Below are positions 5,832 to 13,725 of a stretch of 14,814 nucleotides of DNA, piece by piece. Position 1 is the first letter of the stretch; the number at the start of each line of letters is the position of its first letter. The position numbers and the translations under genes are program-made. This DNA comes from CAIWHR01 sp040007035 (GTDB taxonomy: Bacteria; Pseudomonadota; Gammaproteobacteria; Burkholderiales; Casimicrobiaceae): contig JBDTVU010000081.1 of NCBI GenBank assembly GCA_040007035.1, positions 1 through 14,814 of the forward strand, read 5' to 3'. Below the pieces are notes generated by a model, which did not search any database, was not told the origin of the DNA, and saw nothing but the letters and a program-made list of their open reading frames with translations.

Positions 5832-7030
5832 CACTCGGCTCCCGCGGCGGCCGGCGCCGGCCGCATGTCGTCGTCGGGCAGGAAGCGCAACGCACGCACG
5901 CCGACGACGGTGATCAGGAACGCGATGCCGAGCCCGCCGAGGCCGAGGGCGATCTCCGGCACGCTCGGCGCATACGCCGCGATCGCGCCGTCGGCAAACG
6001 TGCTCGTCGCCGTGTAGCCGGGGAAGATGTCGAGCGGATACGCCTGCCCGCCGATGATGAACACGTACAGGAGCGCGAACGCGCCGGCGACGACCAGCAG
6101 CGACGCGGCGACGATCGCCCGCGCGCCGCCCGCACGCGGATGCCAGATCAGCGCCAGCGGCAGCAGGCTGCCGACGACGACATAGCCGCCCCAGAACAGC
6201 AGCGGATAGACGCCGCCGTCGACGAGCAGGAACCGCTCGAACGCGATCTGCTTCGCGAAATACGCGTTGACCAGATGGCAGACGGCGACGAGGTAGAGCA
6301 CGACGACGATGAACAACCCGAGCAGGTTGCGCATCCGGCGGTGGACCTCCGGCGGCAGCGCCAGGCCGCTCCACGCGTACATCGTCGCCTGGACGATGAG
6401 GAACGCGGCCAGCCCCCACGCGAACGACATCGCGATGAACAGCGGCGCCAGCAGCGCGCTGCCGTACGCCTGCCGGGCGACGAGGAACGCGAAGATCGAG
6501 CCGGTGCCGGTGGTCAGCACGATCCGCCAGACGAACGCGGCGAGGCCCGCGGGCTTCGACCACGCGCCCATCCGGCGCTCCATCATCGTCCACAGATAGA
6601 CGGCGACGATGGCGTACATCCCCGAGTAGAGGAACACGTTCCACGCGAACACCGACGTGAAGTTGTAGTGCGTGGCGGCAACGACCATCCGCTCGGGCCG
6701 GCCGAGGTCGAGCATCAGCACGGTGAGGCCGCCGGTCAGCAGCGCGAGGCACAGCAGGCCCGACAGCGGCGCCCGCGCCTTGTACACGGCGTGGCCGAAC
6801 ACCGAGCCGACCGACGCGACGTTGAGCACGCCCGACGCGGCGACGATCATGAAGATCGCGAACACGTGCGGCATTCCCCACACGATCTGGTTGTTCATGC
6901 CGGTGACGATGTGACCGTGCTCCTCCATGTAGTGCGCGGCGAGGAGGCCCGCAGCGACGACGACGGCGCCGGCGGCGGCGAGCGCCCAGAACCAGCGCGC
7001 TTCGAGACGGGCGAAGGTTTCGCGGCTCAT
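5831..7030 (-). CDS. dsrP: DsrP, NrfD-family integral membrane subunit of DsrMKJOP
   Basis: 399 aa with about ten hydrophobic segments (near 13-33, 51-72, 88-108, 127-148, 163-185, 193-219, 234-256, 276-296, 304-326 and 360-382). This is the NrfD/PsrC pattern, and the family motif LDLGRPERM is present at 107-115. DsrP is the quinone-interacting membrane module that works with DsrO and DsrJ on the periplasmic side. The start MSRETFARLEARW at 7030 lies 4 bp after the dsrO stop; an in-frame ATG at 7081 would lie inside dsrO and is rejected. The stop overlaps the dsrN start by one base. The C-terminal 15-20 residues are a charged, proline/alanine-rich tail. Confidence 0.95.
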   Translation of the reverse strand: MSRETFARLEARWFWALAAAGAVVVAAGLLAAHYMEEHGHIVTGMNNQIVWGMPHVFAIFMIVAASGVLNVASVGSVFGHAVYKARAPLSGLLCLALLTGGLTVLMLDLGRPERMVVAATHYNFTSVFAWNVFLYSGMYAIVAVYLWTMMERRMGAWSKPAGLAAFVWRIVLTTGTGSIFAFLVARQAYGSALLAPLFIAMSFAWGLAAFLIVQATMYAWSGLALPPEVHRRMRNLLGLFIVVVLYLVAVCHLVNAYFAKQIAFERFLLVDGGVYPLLFWGGYVVVGSLLPLALIWHPRAGGARAIVAASLLVVAGAFALLYVFIIGGQAYPLDIFPGYTATSTFADGAIAAYAPSVPEIALGLGGLGIAFLITVVGVRALRFLPDDDMRPAPAAAGAE

Positions 7031-7034
7031 CGCT

Positions 7035-7853
7035 TCAGAGTCCCACGTAGCGGACGCCGGTGTCGAGGCGGAGGTCGGCACGCACCTGCACCGAGGCGAC
7101 TTCGGCGATCCGCCGCGAGATCTCGCTTGTCGGGTCGTTGAGGTCGCCGAACAGGATCGCCTTGTGTCCCGTCGCCGCGCAGGCCTCGACGCACGCCGGG
7201 ATCTGGTCGCGGTCGATCCGGTGGACGCACAGCGTGCACGACTCGACGCAGCCCTTGCCGCGCGGCACGTCCGGGTTCTGGCCGGTCACCGGCTCGTGGA
7301 CGAACGAGCGCGCCTTGTACGGGCAGGCCATCATGCAGTAGCGGCAGCCGATGCAGGTGTGGCGGTCGACGAGCACGATGCCGTCGGCGCGCTTGAACGA
7401 CGCGCCGGTGGGGCAGACGTCGACGCACGGCGGATCGGCGCAGTGCTGGCACATCATCGGCACCGACTTCGCCTGCCCGCGCATGTCCTTCAATTCGACC
7501 TTGCGGATCCACTGCGCGGAGGTCGCCGTCTTCACGGTGGGCAGCCCGTTCTCCTTGTCGCAGGCGGTCACGCAGGCGTCGCAGTCGGGCGCGCAGCGGT
7601 TGGCGTCGACCAGCATCCCCCAGCGCTTCGTGCGCGACGCGGCCTCCGCGGGCGGGCGACCGTGCGCGAGGTCGAACAGCGTGATGCCGGGCGCGATCGC
7701 GACCCCGGCCATCGCCGCGCCCCAGGCGAGGATCTGCCGTCGTGCGTGGTCGATGCCCGGGGTGTGGGCCTCCACGCTTGCGGCTGGCGCCGCGGCGCTG
7801 CCCCCCGAGGGGGAGCAATTCGCGCCTTGGGGCGGCCCGGCGGCGCTCATCAT
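7035..7853 (-). CDS. dsrO: DsrO, periplasmic iron-sulfur subunit of DsrMKJOP with Tat signal
   Basis: 272 aa from the ATG at 7853, which overlaps the dsrJ stop (ATGA). Four cysteine groups mark a ferredoxin-like electron-transfer subunit: C87-C91-C94-C98, C135-C138-C143-C147 (CQHCADPPCVDVCP), C167-C170-C173-C177 (CIGCRYCMMACP) and C202-C206-C209-C221-C225. A twin-arginine signal follows residue 35: HARRQILAW and a hydrophobic stretch to about residue 60, so the protein is exported folded. Residues about 5-26 are an unusual low-complexity insert (PPQGANCSPSGGSAAAPAA) in front of the Tat motif, encoded by a repeat-like DNA element. A GTG at 7775 (Val27) would give a normally sized Tat n-region and could be the true start, but it lacks a good ribosome site, while GGGAG precedes 7853. 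DsrO passes electrons between DsrJ and the DsrP membrane subunit. Confidence 0.94.
   Translation of the reverse strand: MMSAAGPPQGANCSPSGGSAAAPAASVEAHTPGIDHARRQILAWGAAMAGVAIAPGITLFDLAHGRPPAEAASRTKRWGMLVDANRCAPDCDACVTACDKENGLPTVKTATSAQWIRKVELKDMRGQAKSVPMMCQHCADPPCVDVCPTGASFKRADGIVLVDRHTCIGCRYCMMACPYKARSFVHEPVTGQNPDVPRGKGCVESCTLCVHRIDRDQIPACVEACAATGHKAILFGDLNDPTSEISRRIAEVASVQVRADLRLDTGVRYVGL
7770..7846. repeat. Interspersed-repeat-like GC palindromic element within the 5' end of dsrO
   Basis: The segment holds CCCCC-CGA-GGGGG (7802-7814) flanked by GCT and AGC, followed on the plus strand by AATTCGCGCCTTGGGGCGGC. Sequences of this kind (CCCCCCGAGGGGG, then CGCCTTGGGGCGGCCCGG) are familiar to me as dispersed extragenic elements in Burkholderiales genomes, and their translation PPQGANCSPSGGS recurs as odd low-complexity stretches in predicted proteins. 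That is recollection, not a search. Here the element lies between the dsrJ stop and the Tat signal of dsrO and stays in frame. The boundaries are approximate. Confidence 0.5.
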
Positions 7854-8293
7854 CTCGGCGCTCCCGCGTTCGCGACGGCCGCCTTCGGCCGGTCGGCGTG
7901 GCACTCGAAGCAGTCGAGCTTCACGCCGGCATAGGTGTGGCAGCCTTCGCAGAACGCGTCCTTGCTGCCGGTGACGCGGCCGGTCTTCGCGTCGGCGTGG
8001 CAGGTGACGCAGTTGGCGAGGCTGTGCTTCGTCGTGCGGATGCCGTCGTGCACCGTCAGGTCGCGCTGGTGGCGCAGCAACTCCATGTGGTTGCGGCGCA
8101 TGAATGCCGTATCCTCGACGCATCGGCCCGGTGCCGTCGCGGCGACGCCGGGCTTCGGCACCCGCGACGCCGGTGCGCCGGCGGGGGTGTCGGCGAACGC
8201 GGTGCCGGCGAGGGCGACGACAAGGGAGAAGACGTGGGCCACCAGCGCCGCCCTCCGCCAAGTCCCGTTGCCGATGGCGCCGCCGCGTTCCAT
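7850..8293 (-). CDS. dsrJ: DsrJ, periplasmic triheme cytochrome c of DsrMKJOP
   Basis: 147 aa. There are exactly three heme c attachment motifs: CVTCH (95-99), CEGCH (115-119) and CFECH (128-132). The N-terminus is a Sec-type signal or anchor (hydrophobic about 15-33) with a plausible cleavage site after AFA at 34. C58, in GRCVEDTAFMRRNHMELLRH, lies outside any heme motif and corresponds to the conserved cysteine that in Allochromatium DsrJ is an unusual distal heme ligand; M70 nearby is a candidate ligand for another heme. The protein is the periplasmic redox subunit of DsrMKJOP, possibly involved in sulfur-species chemistry through the His/Cys heme. It starts 4 bp after the dsrL stop and overlaps dsrO. 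The length and motif count match the family. Confidence 0.96.
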   Translation of the reverse strand: MERGGAIGNGTWRRAALVAHVFSLVVALAGTAFADTPAGAPASRVPKPGVAATAPGRCVEDTAFMRRNHMELLRHQRDLTVHDGIRTTKHSLANCVTCHADAKTGRVTGSKDAFCEGCHTYAGVKLDCFECHADRPKAAVANAGAPR

Positions 8294-8297
8294 GGTG

Positions 8298-10253
8298 CTA
8301 CTCGCCGAGCCCCATCTGGATGTACCCGGTCGGGCAGACGTCCTTGCAGATGTGGCAACCGATGCACTTGTCGTAGTCGGTCCAGACGTAGCGGCCGGTC
8401 GTCGCTTCCTTCTTCGGCACCCGCGCCACCGCGATCTGCGGGCAGTAGACGACGCAGTTGTCGCACTCGAAGCACTGGCCGCAACTCATGCAGCGCTTCG
8501 CCTCGGCGATCGCCTGCGCCTCGGCCAGCGGCTCCAGCCGCTCCTCGAAGTTGCCGAGCGCCGATTCCTTGGTCAGCGTGATCACCGTGCGCTTGAGTCG
8601 CGGCGTGAAGCCGAAGTGGCCGAGGAACAGCTCCTCGTGCGGGATCACGTAGCGATCGGAGCGGTTGTCGAAGTTGTGGATGCCGGCGGTGCTGGTGTCG
8701 GTGCCGAGGATCGGCTCGTGCACTTCGGTGAACGTGCGGCCGGCCTCGATCATCTTGCGCTTCAGGTCGAACGCGTGGACGTCGACCTTCGGCCGCTTCT
8801 CCTGGTCCTCGCCGCGCAGGAACCGGTCGATGCCCTCGGCGGCGATCGCGCCGTGGCCGATCGCGGTGGTGAGCAGATGCGGACGGATGACGTCGCCGCC
8901 GGCGAACGTGCCGGCCTTGCCGGGAATCTGGTAGTTCCTGTCGGTGGCGACCGCGCCCTTGCCGATGTCGAATTCCTCGAGGCCCGTGAAGTCGACCGCC
9001 TGACCGATCGCGGAGACGACGAGGTCGGCGGGAATGTCTTCCTCGGTCCCCTCGATCATCTTGATCTCGAGCTTCGGGCCGACGAATTTCGCTTCGCATC
9101 GGGCGACGGTCAGCGCGATGGCGCGACCGTCGGCGTCCTTCACCACCTTGACCGGCGCCAAACCGCCGCGGATGGTGATGCCTTCCGCCTGCGCCTGCTC
9201 GATCTCGTGCTTGTTCGCCTGCATCCTGTCGATGCCGAACACCGAGGTGAGGACGACCTCGGCGCCGTGCTTGACCGACACCTCGGCGACGTCGTGCGCC
9301 ATGTGGCCGGCGATCGCGAGCTCGGGAAAGTCGGTCGGCTTCGCGTGGCCGATGTGGCCGAGCCTGCGGGCGACGGTGGCGACGTCGATCGACGTGTCGC
9401 CGCCGCCGATGACGACGACGCGCTTGCCCACGTGCCGCAGCCGCCCGTCGTTGAACGCCTTGAGGAACGCCGTCGCGGTGACGACGTTCGGCGCGTCGCC
9501 GCCGGGCGCTGGCAGCGGCCGCCCCGATTGCGCACCCATGCCGAGGAACACCGCGTCGTAGTCCTTGTGGACCGTCTCCATCGTGATGTCGGTGCCGATC
9601 CGGCACTTCATCCGCATCTCGACGCCGAGATCGACGATCCGCTGGATTTCCGCGTCGAGCACTTCGCGCGGCGTGCGAAAGCCCGGGATGCCGTAGCGCA
9701 TCATCCCGCCCAGATGCTCGTGCTCGTCGAAGACGGTGACCGCGTGGCCCATCTTCGCGAGCTGATACGCGCAGGACAGGCCCGCCGGACCGCCGCCGAT
9801 CACGGCGATCTTCTTGCCGGTCTTCGCCGTCGGTGCGACGAACTTGAGATTGTTGGCGATCGCGTACTCGCCGAGGAAGTGCTCGACCGAGTTGATGCCG
9901 ACGTGGTCCTCGACCTCGTTCCTGTTGCAGCCGGTCTCGCACGGCGCCGGGCACACCCGTCCCATCACCGACGGGAACGGATTGGCATCGGTCAGCCGCC
10001 GCCACGCGTATTCCTGCCAGCTCGTGCCCGCCGGCGGCTTCTCGATGCCGCGGACGATGTTGAGGTAGCCGCGGATGTCCTCGCCGGACGGGCAGCTTCC
10101 CTGGCACGGCGGGGTCGACTGGATGTACGTGGGGCACTTGTGCGTCCAGCTCGCCTGGAAGATCTGCTCGCGCCACGAGTCCCACTTGACGTCGCCGTCC
10201 TGGTAGCGGCGGAACGTGAGCTTCTCGACGGGTGGTCCGGGGTTCGCTGACAT
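8298..10253 (-). CDS. dsrL: DsrL, iron-sulfur flavoprotein NAD(P)H:DsrAB oxidoreductase
   Basis: 651 aa, the expected length for DsrL. The N-terminal part resembles the glutamate synthase small subunit Fe-S region (cysteines at 40, 50, 54, 101, 105 and 109). A FAD-binding Rossmann motif, IAVIGGGPAGLSCA, is at 149-162 and a second, NAD(P)-binding one, VVVIGGGDTSIDVA, at 279-292. The C-terminus adds a ferredoxin domain: a cysteine cluster at C588, C591, C594, C597, C600 and C604, and a second C630-C633-C636-C640 (CIGCHICKDVCP). DsrL is the electron partner of DsrAB and in the oxidative pathway transfers electrons from DsrAB to NAD; it is essential for oxidation of stored sulfur in Allochromatium. 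GGAG 8 bp before the ATG is a good ribosome site. Its place between dsrK and dsrJ is the standard position in sulfur oxidisers. The protein is cytoplasmic. Confidence 0.96.
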   Translation of the reverse strand: MSANPGPPVEKLTFRRYQDGDVKWDSWREQIFQASWTHKCPTYIQSTPPCQGSCPSGEDIRGYLNIVRGIEKPPAGTSWQEYAWRRLTDANPFPSVMGRVCPAPCETGCNRNEVEDHVGINSVEHFLGEYAIANNLKFVAPTAKTGKKIAVIGGGPAGLSCAYQLAKMGHAVTVFDEHEHLGGMMRYGIPGFRTPREVLDAEIQRIVDLGVEMRMKCRIGTDITMETVHKDYDAVFLGMGAQSGRPLPAPGGDAPNVVTATAFLKAFNDGRLRHVGKRVVVIGGGDTSIDVATVARRLGHIGHAKPTDFPELAIAGHMAHDVAEVSVKHGAEVVLTSVFGIDRMQANKHEIEQAQAEGITIRGGLAPVKVVKDADGRAIALTVARCEAKFVGPKLEIKMIEGTEEDIPADLVVSAIGQAVDFTGLEEFDIGKGAVATDRNYQIPGKAGTFAGGDVIRPHLLTTAIGHGAIAAEGIDRFLRGEDQEKRPKVDVHAFDLKRKMIEAGRTFTEVHEPILGTDTSTAGIHNFDNRSDRYVIPHEELFLGHFGFTPRLKRTVITLTKESALGNFEERLEPLAEAQAIAEAKRCMSCGQCFECDNCVVYCPQIAVARVPKKEATTGRYVWTDYDKCIGCHICKDVCPTGYIQMGLGE

Positions 10254-10281
10254 CGCCTGGTCTCCGATGGATCGTTCTGGG

Positions 10282-11814
10282 TTACTGCTTGGCGCCGAGC
10301 CGGATCGCCGTGCTGACGAGCTGGTGCACGCCGCCGACCATGCTCATCTTGAAGCCGTAGTACGGGAGCACCTTGGTGAACTGCGCCTTGCAGATGGCGC
10401 AGATCGTCGCCATGAAGTTGACGCCGTCGCGGTCGGCGATCTGCCGCAGCGCCTCCATCCGCGGCAGCGCGCCCTTGACCCGCAGGTCGAGCAGCTCGTC
10501 GGTGAGCAGGCCCCCGCCGCCGCCGCAGCAGAACGTCGCGTCGTGCGTCGTGCCCGGCGCCATCTCGACGTACCGGTTCGCCACCGCGCGGATGATCGCG
10601 CGCGGAATCTCGAACTGGCCGCCGGGCCGGTCGCCCATCCGCGAGGCGCGGGCGACGTTGCACGAGTCGTGGAACGTGACGACGCGGTGGTCGTTTGCAT
10701 CCTTGTCGAGCGTCAGCGCGCCGCGCGCGATCAGGTCGTGGGTGACCTCGCAGATGTGCATCGGCTGCTTGTACCGCGGGTCGAGTTGCTGCTGGAGCTG
10801 GCGCGCGAACCGGTCGTCGCCACCGGCGCCGATGCCGGCCAGCGTGTTCCACATGCTGTACGCGACGCGCCACGCGTGGCCGCATTCACCGACGACTATC
10901 CGTTTGACGCCGAGGTCGAGCGCGGCCTCGCGGATTCGCAGCGCTATCGTCCGCAACTGGTCGTAGCTGCCGATGAACAGGCCGAAGTTGCCGGCCTCCG
11001 ACGCGTGCGACGAGAGCGTCCAGCGGATGCCGGCGGCGTGGAACACCTTGGCATAGCCGATCAGGCTGTCGACGTGCGGCTCGGCGAAGAAATCGGCTGA
11101 CGGCGTGACCAGCAGCACCTCGGCGCCCTTCTCGTCGAGCGGGAAGCGGACGTCGGCGCCGGTCTCCTCCTTGACGTCTTCCTCCAGCCCTTCGAGCGTG
11201 TTGGCCAGTGCCGGCCCGGGCAGCCCGAGGTTGTTGCCGACCCGGTGCACTTTGCCGATGATCTCGTTCGAATACTTCTGGCCGAGGCCGACGGCGTCCA
11301 TGATCTCCTTGCCGGCCATCGTGATCTCGGCGGTGTCGATGCCGTACGGGCAGAACACCGAGCAGCGGCGGCATTCGGAGCACTGGTTGTAGTACGTGTA
11401 CCACTGGTCGAGCACTTCTTTCGTCAGGTCGCGCGCGCCGACCAACTTCGGGAACAGCTTGCCCGGCAGCGTGAAATGACGGCGGTAGACGCTGCGCATC
11501 AGGTCCTGCCGCGCGACCGGCATGTTGAGCGGGTCGCCGGTGCCGATGAAGTAGTGGCACTTGTCGGCGCAGGCGCCGCAGTGGACGCAGGCGTCGAGGT
11601 AGACCTTGAGCGAGCGGTACTTGCCGAGGAGCTCGCCCATCTTGCCGAGCGCGCGCGCCTGCCAGCCGTCGGTCAGCTCGCCGGGGAAGCCGATCGCCTG
11701 CTGCATCTTGTCGGTGGCGACGTACGGCTTCGACGCTGCCATCGCGCCTGGCACGAGTGCCTGCGGCGCGCCCGGGAATTCGCGCAGCGGCGGAGCCTTG
11801 ACGTCGGCGGCCAT
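10282..11814 (-). CDS. dsrK: DsrK, HdrD-like iron-sulfur subunit of DsrMKJOP
   Basis: 510 aa. Two ferredoxin-type clusters are encoded by C76-C79-C82-C86 (CVHCGACADKC) and C145-C148-C151-C155 (CSECRRCSVFC). The C-terminal half is the heterodisulfide reductase HdrD-like catalytic part, with C311 in GECGHAW, C385 in FHDSC, the double cysteine C429-C430 in FCCGGGGG, and C472/C475 (ICAIC). These cysteines form the special [4Fe-4S] site that handles disulfides in this family. DsrK is cytoplasmic, bound to DsrM, and is thought to react with the DsrC cysteine pair. The ATG comes 3 bp after the dsrM stop, and dsrL starts 28 bp after the dsrK stop. Nothing appears truncated. Confidence 0.96.
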   Translation of the reverse strand: MAADVKAPPLREFPGAPQALVPGAMAASKPYVATDKMQQAIGFPGELTDGWQARALGKMGELLGKYRSLKVYLDACVHCGACADKCHYFIGTGDPLNMPVARQDLMRSVYRRHFTLPGKLFPKLVGARDLTKEVLDQWYTYYNQCSECRRCSVFCPYGIDTAEITMAGKEIMDAVGLGQKYSNEIIGKVHRVGNNLGLPGPALANTLEGLEEDVKEETGADVRFPLDEKGAEVLLVTPSADFFAEPHVDSLIGYAKVFHAAGIRWTLSSHASEAGNFGLFIGSYDQLRTIALRIREAALDLGVKRIVVGECGHAWRVAYSMWNTLAGIGAGGDDRFARQLQQQLDPRYKQPMHICEVTHDLIARGALTLDKDANDHRVVTFHDSCNVARASRMGDRPGGQFEIPRAIIRAVANRYVEMAPGTTHDATFCCGGGGGLLTDELLDLRVKGALPRMEALRQIADRDGVNFMATICAICKAQFTKVLPYYGFKMSMVGGVHQLVSTAIRLGAKQ

Positions 11815-11817
11815 CGC

Positions 11818-12543
11818 TCAGGATTCGGAATCGAGCCGCGCGGCCCACGGCGCGAGGTGGCGATGCTCGCGCGGGTCGTCGGCCTGGTTGCGCGTCGGCG
11901 AGAAAAACACGCCCGGTGCGTGCAGCAACTTGGAGAACGGGAAGATCAGCATCAGCAGCGCGACCAGCGCCAGATGCGCGTAAACGAGACCGTCGGCGGG
12001 CAGCGGCTGCCAGTCGAAATACATCAGGCCAAGGACGAACGCCTTCACCGCGACAATGTCGGTGTGCGCCACGTATTTCATCGCCAGGCCGGTGCCGGCG
12101 ATCGAGAGTAGAAGTACGATCATCAGGTGGTCCGACGGCGTCGAGATGTAGCGGACGCGCGCGACGAAGAGGCGCCGTGCCCAGAGGCCGGCAAGGCCCG
12201 CCGCCATCGCGAACCCGCCGTAGACGCCGAACGGCTGCAGGAACGCGACCCACGCCCACATCGGCTCGACGAAGTAGCGCAGGTGACGCAGCAGAACGAG
12301 TGCCAGGCCGGCGTGGAACAGCCAGCCGAACGCCCACGTCCAGAGGTTGCTCCGGAAAAGGCTCTCGAACAGCGCGACCTCACGCAGCAGACGCAGCGCG
12401 ACGCCGCCTTTCGTCGTGGGCGCCGGCGTCGTCGGGATCTTCAGCGGCGCCGGCGTGCACGCGTAGTCGCGGATCCGGTACGCGAGTCCACCGACGAGCA
12501 CCGCGGTCGCGACGTACAGCAGCGCGGCGAAGAGGGCGGTCAT
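11818..12543 (-). CDS. dsrM: DsrM, NarI-like cytochrome b membrane subunit of DsrMKJOP
   Basis: 241 aa, with five or so hydrophobic segments (near 3-22, 68-88, 103-120, 140-155 and 186-203). Histidines placed as in NarI-type diheme b cytochromes are H77 and H87 (LFHAGLALVLLRHL), H139 (SDHL), H190 (YAHLALVALL) and H208 (LLHAPG). DsrM anchors DsrK and exchanges electrons with menaquinone or ubiquinone. It is followed 3 bp later by dsrK, so the two are translated together. A 73-bp gap with a GC hairpin separates it from dsrC upstream. No good Shine-Dalgarno is seen directly before the ATG. Confidence 0.95.
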   Translation of the reverse strand: MTALFAALLYVATAVLVGGLAYRIRDYACTPAPLKIPTTPAPTTKGGVALRLLREVALFESLFRSNLWTWAFGWLFHAGLALVLLRHLRYFVEPMWAWVAFLQPFGVYGGFAMAAGLAGLWARRLFVARVRYISTPSDHLMIVLLLSIAGTGLAMKYVAHTDIVAVKAFVLGLMYFDWQPLPADGLVYAHLALVALLMLIFPFSKLLHAPGVFFSPTRNQADDPREHRHLAPWAARLDSES

Positions 12544-12582
12544 CGGCAGCGGCCGGGGTCACGCAGCGACGGAGTGCGGGCG

Positions 12583-12600
12583 CCGGCGGGGATGCGCCGG
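12583..12600 (-). other. Intercistronic GC hairpin between dsrC and dsrM
   Basis: CCGGCG (12583-12588) and CGCCGG (12595-12600) form a 6-bp stem with a 6-nt loop, 16 bp after the dsrC stop codon. It lies in the largest non-coding gap of the dsr operon (12544-12616). No T-run follows on the minus strand, so it is not a standard terminator. It could act as an mRNA stabiliser or partial attenuator that keeps dsrC transcript more abundant than the downstream genes. In DNA this GC-rich a 6-bp stem can occur by chance. Confidence 0.35.
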
Positions 12601-12616
12601 GTGCCTGCGCGAACCG

Positions 12617-12952
12617 TCAGACGCAGCCGGTGGGCTTCGGCAGGCCCGCGATCTTGCACGCCTGCTTCGCGGGGCCGTACGGGAACAGCTCGTACAGGTA
12701 CTGGCTGTTGCCCTTTTCCGGGCCGAGCTGCTTGCCGATCGCCTTCGTCAGCACCCGCACCGCGGGCGCGATCTGGTACTCGTCGTAATACTTGCGCAGG
12801 AAGTTGACGACTTCCCAGTGGCTGGTCGACATCTCGACGTTCTCGACCTTGGCGATGAAATTGGCGACGTCCTCGTTCCATTCGGCGAGGTTGACGAGAT
12901 AGCCTTCCTCGTCGGTTTCGTAGGACTTGCCGTTGACTTCGATCATGGGCAT
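12617..12952 (-). CDS. dsrC: DsrC, sulfur-carrier substrate protein of DsrAB
   Basis: 111 aa, the usual size. The C-terminal arm carries both redox cysteines, C99 (AKQACKIAG) and C110, the penultimate residue (PTGCV), separated by ten residues as required for DsrC rather than TusE. The body has EEGYLVNLAEWNEDVANFIA and STSHWEVVNFLRKYYDEY. In sulfur oxidisers DsrC receives sulfur from DsrEFH, presents it to DsrAB, and leaves as a DsrC-bound product that interacts with DsrMKJOP. GGAG 6-7 bp before the ATG at 12952 is the best ribosome site in this part of the operon, in keeping with high demand. A second in-frame ATG lies two codons later (12946). The neighbours are dsrH (35 bp upstream) and dsrM. 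Confidence 0.97.
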   Translation of the reverse strand: MPMIEVNGKSYETDEEGYLVNLAEWNEDVANFIAKVENVEMSTSHWEVVNFLRKYYDEYQIAPAVRVLTKAIGKQLGPEKGNSQYLYELFPYGPAKQACKIAGLPKPTGCV

Positions 12953-12987
12953 TGCGTTCTCCGTGACGGGATGAAAGATCGGTGGCG

Positions 12988-13284
12988 TCAGAGCCAGGAC
13001 TGGCAGTTCTTGTGCGCGGCGACGAGGTCGACGAAGCCGCCGTGATCGACCGGCTTGATGCCGTCGATCAGCCGGTCGGCGACGGCACGGGCTTCGGCGT
13101 CGGGCAAGAGCACGTAGATTTCGAAGCGCGCCATCGCGGCACGGATCCGCGCCTCGACGGCGGTGCCGCGCGTAGCGGCGTAGACGGCGTCCTCGGTGAG
13201 CAGGATCGCGCCGGACCCAGCGATGCGCAGGCACGCGTCCAGTGCCGGGCGCTCGTGCGGAGACTTGTTGACGATGTGCAGCAT
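12988..13284 (-). CDS. dsrH: DsrH, TusB-like subunit of the DsrEFH sulfurtransferase
   Basis: 98 aa, typical of DsrH/TusB. It opens with MLHIVNKSP and carries C18 (LDACLRIAGSG), the position matching the conserved DsrH cysteine, followed by GAILLTEDAVYAA; a second cysteine, C94, is in NCQSWL at the end. DsrH joins DsrE and DsrF in a cytoplasmic hexamer that transfers persulfide sulfur to DsrC. GGAG lies 4 bp before the ATG. It follows dsrF by 34 bp and precedes dsrC by 35 bp, the standard order. Confidence 0.94.
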   Translation of the reverse strand: MLHIVNKSPHERPALDACLRIAGSGAILLTEDAVYAATRGTAVEARIRAAMARFEIYVLLPDAEARAVADRLIDGIKPVDHGGFVDLVAAHKNCQSWL

Positions 13285-13318
13285 CGGGGCTCCGGAATTC
13301 AGGTTCGGTCGGCGGCGG

Positions 13319-13690
13319 CTAGAACGAGAGGACGACGTCCTGCTCGTCCATCAGCGCGCCGAGCTCGGCGGACGACAGCACGTTGACGTCGACGATCAGG
13401 TCGGCCTCGGTCAGCCCGCGCGCGGCCAGCGACTCGCGCTCGACGTAGAGCTTCTCGACGTCGTAGCCCTCGAGCGCGCGGTAGGTGGGCGAGAAATTCT
13501 TGGTCTCGATCCCCTTCGTCTGCTGGCCCTTCTTCAACTGCCAGACGCCGTCCTCGACGAACACCAGCGAGACGTCCTGGTCGAACGCCGCCGAGATCAG
13601 CACGACTTCGAGCGATTCCAGCGCATAGACGGTGCCGTACGGCGCGCTGCGGTTGACGAACATGAACTTCTTGGCGACGCCTTCGGTCAT
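13319..13690 (-). CDS. dsrF: DsrF, TusC-like subunit of the DsrEFH sulfurtransferase
   Basis: 123 aa, slightly short for the family. Recognisable parts are KKFMFVNRSAPYGTVYALE at 7-25, ALESLEVVLISAAFDQDVSL and VFVEDGVWQL around 43-52. It contains no cysteine, so it is a structural subunit rather than a sulfur carrier; the persulfide cysteines are in DsrE and DsrH. The start at 13690 gives a 35-bp gap after dsrE; an upstream in-frame ATG at 13855 would lie inside dsrE and encodes arginine-rich nonsense. The ribosome site is weak (GAGAG about 8 bp upstream). Confidence 0.93.
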   Translation of the reverse strand: MTEGVAKKFMFVNRSAPYGTVYALESLEVVLISAAFDQDVSLVFVEDGVWQLKKGQQTKGIETKNFSPTYRALEGYDVEKLYVERESLAARGLTEADLIVDVNVLSSAELGALMDEQDVVLSF

Positions 13691-13725
13691 GGCAAGGTTC
13701 TCTCGGCGTCCTTCGGGAGGGTCAT

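Noticed and set aside
4377..6881. 834-codon open frame suggesting a membrane-DsrN fusion
   Set aside because: The part upstream of 5831 is an arginine-rich shadow frame inside dsrP. The TGATG overlap marks the real boundary.
7935..10250. Very long plus-strand open frame (771 codons) opposite dsrJ and dsrL
   Set aside because: It is antisense to two fully recognisable genes, has the Arg/Asp/Val-rich composition of high-GC shadow frames, and shows no domain I can recognise.
13688..13724. Twelve-codon open frame between dsrE and dsrF whose stop overlaps the dsrF start (ATGA)
   Set aside because: A possible coupling leader peptide, but it is too short to support without conservation data and has no clear ribosome site.
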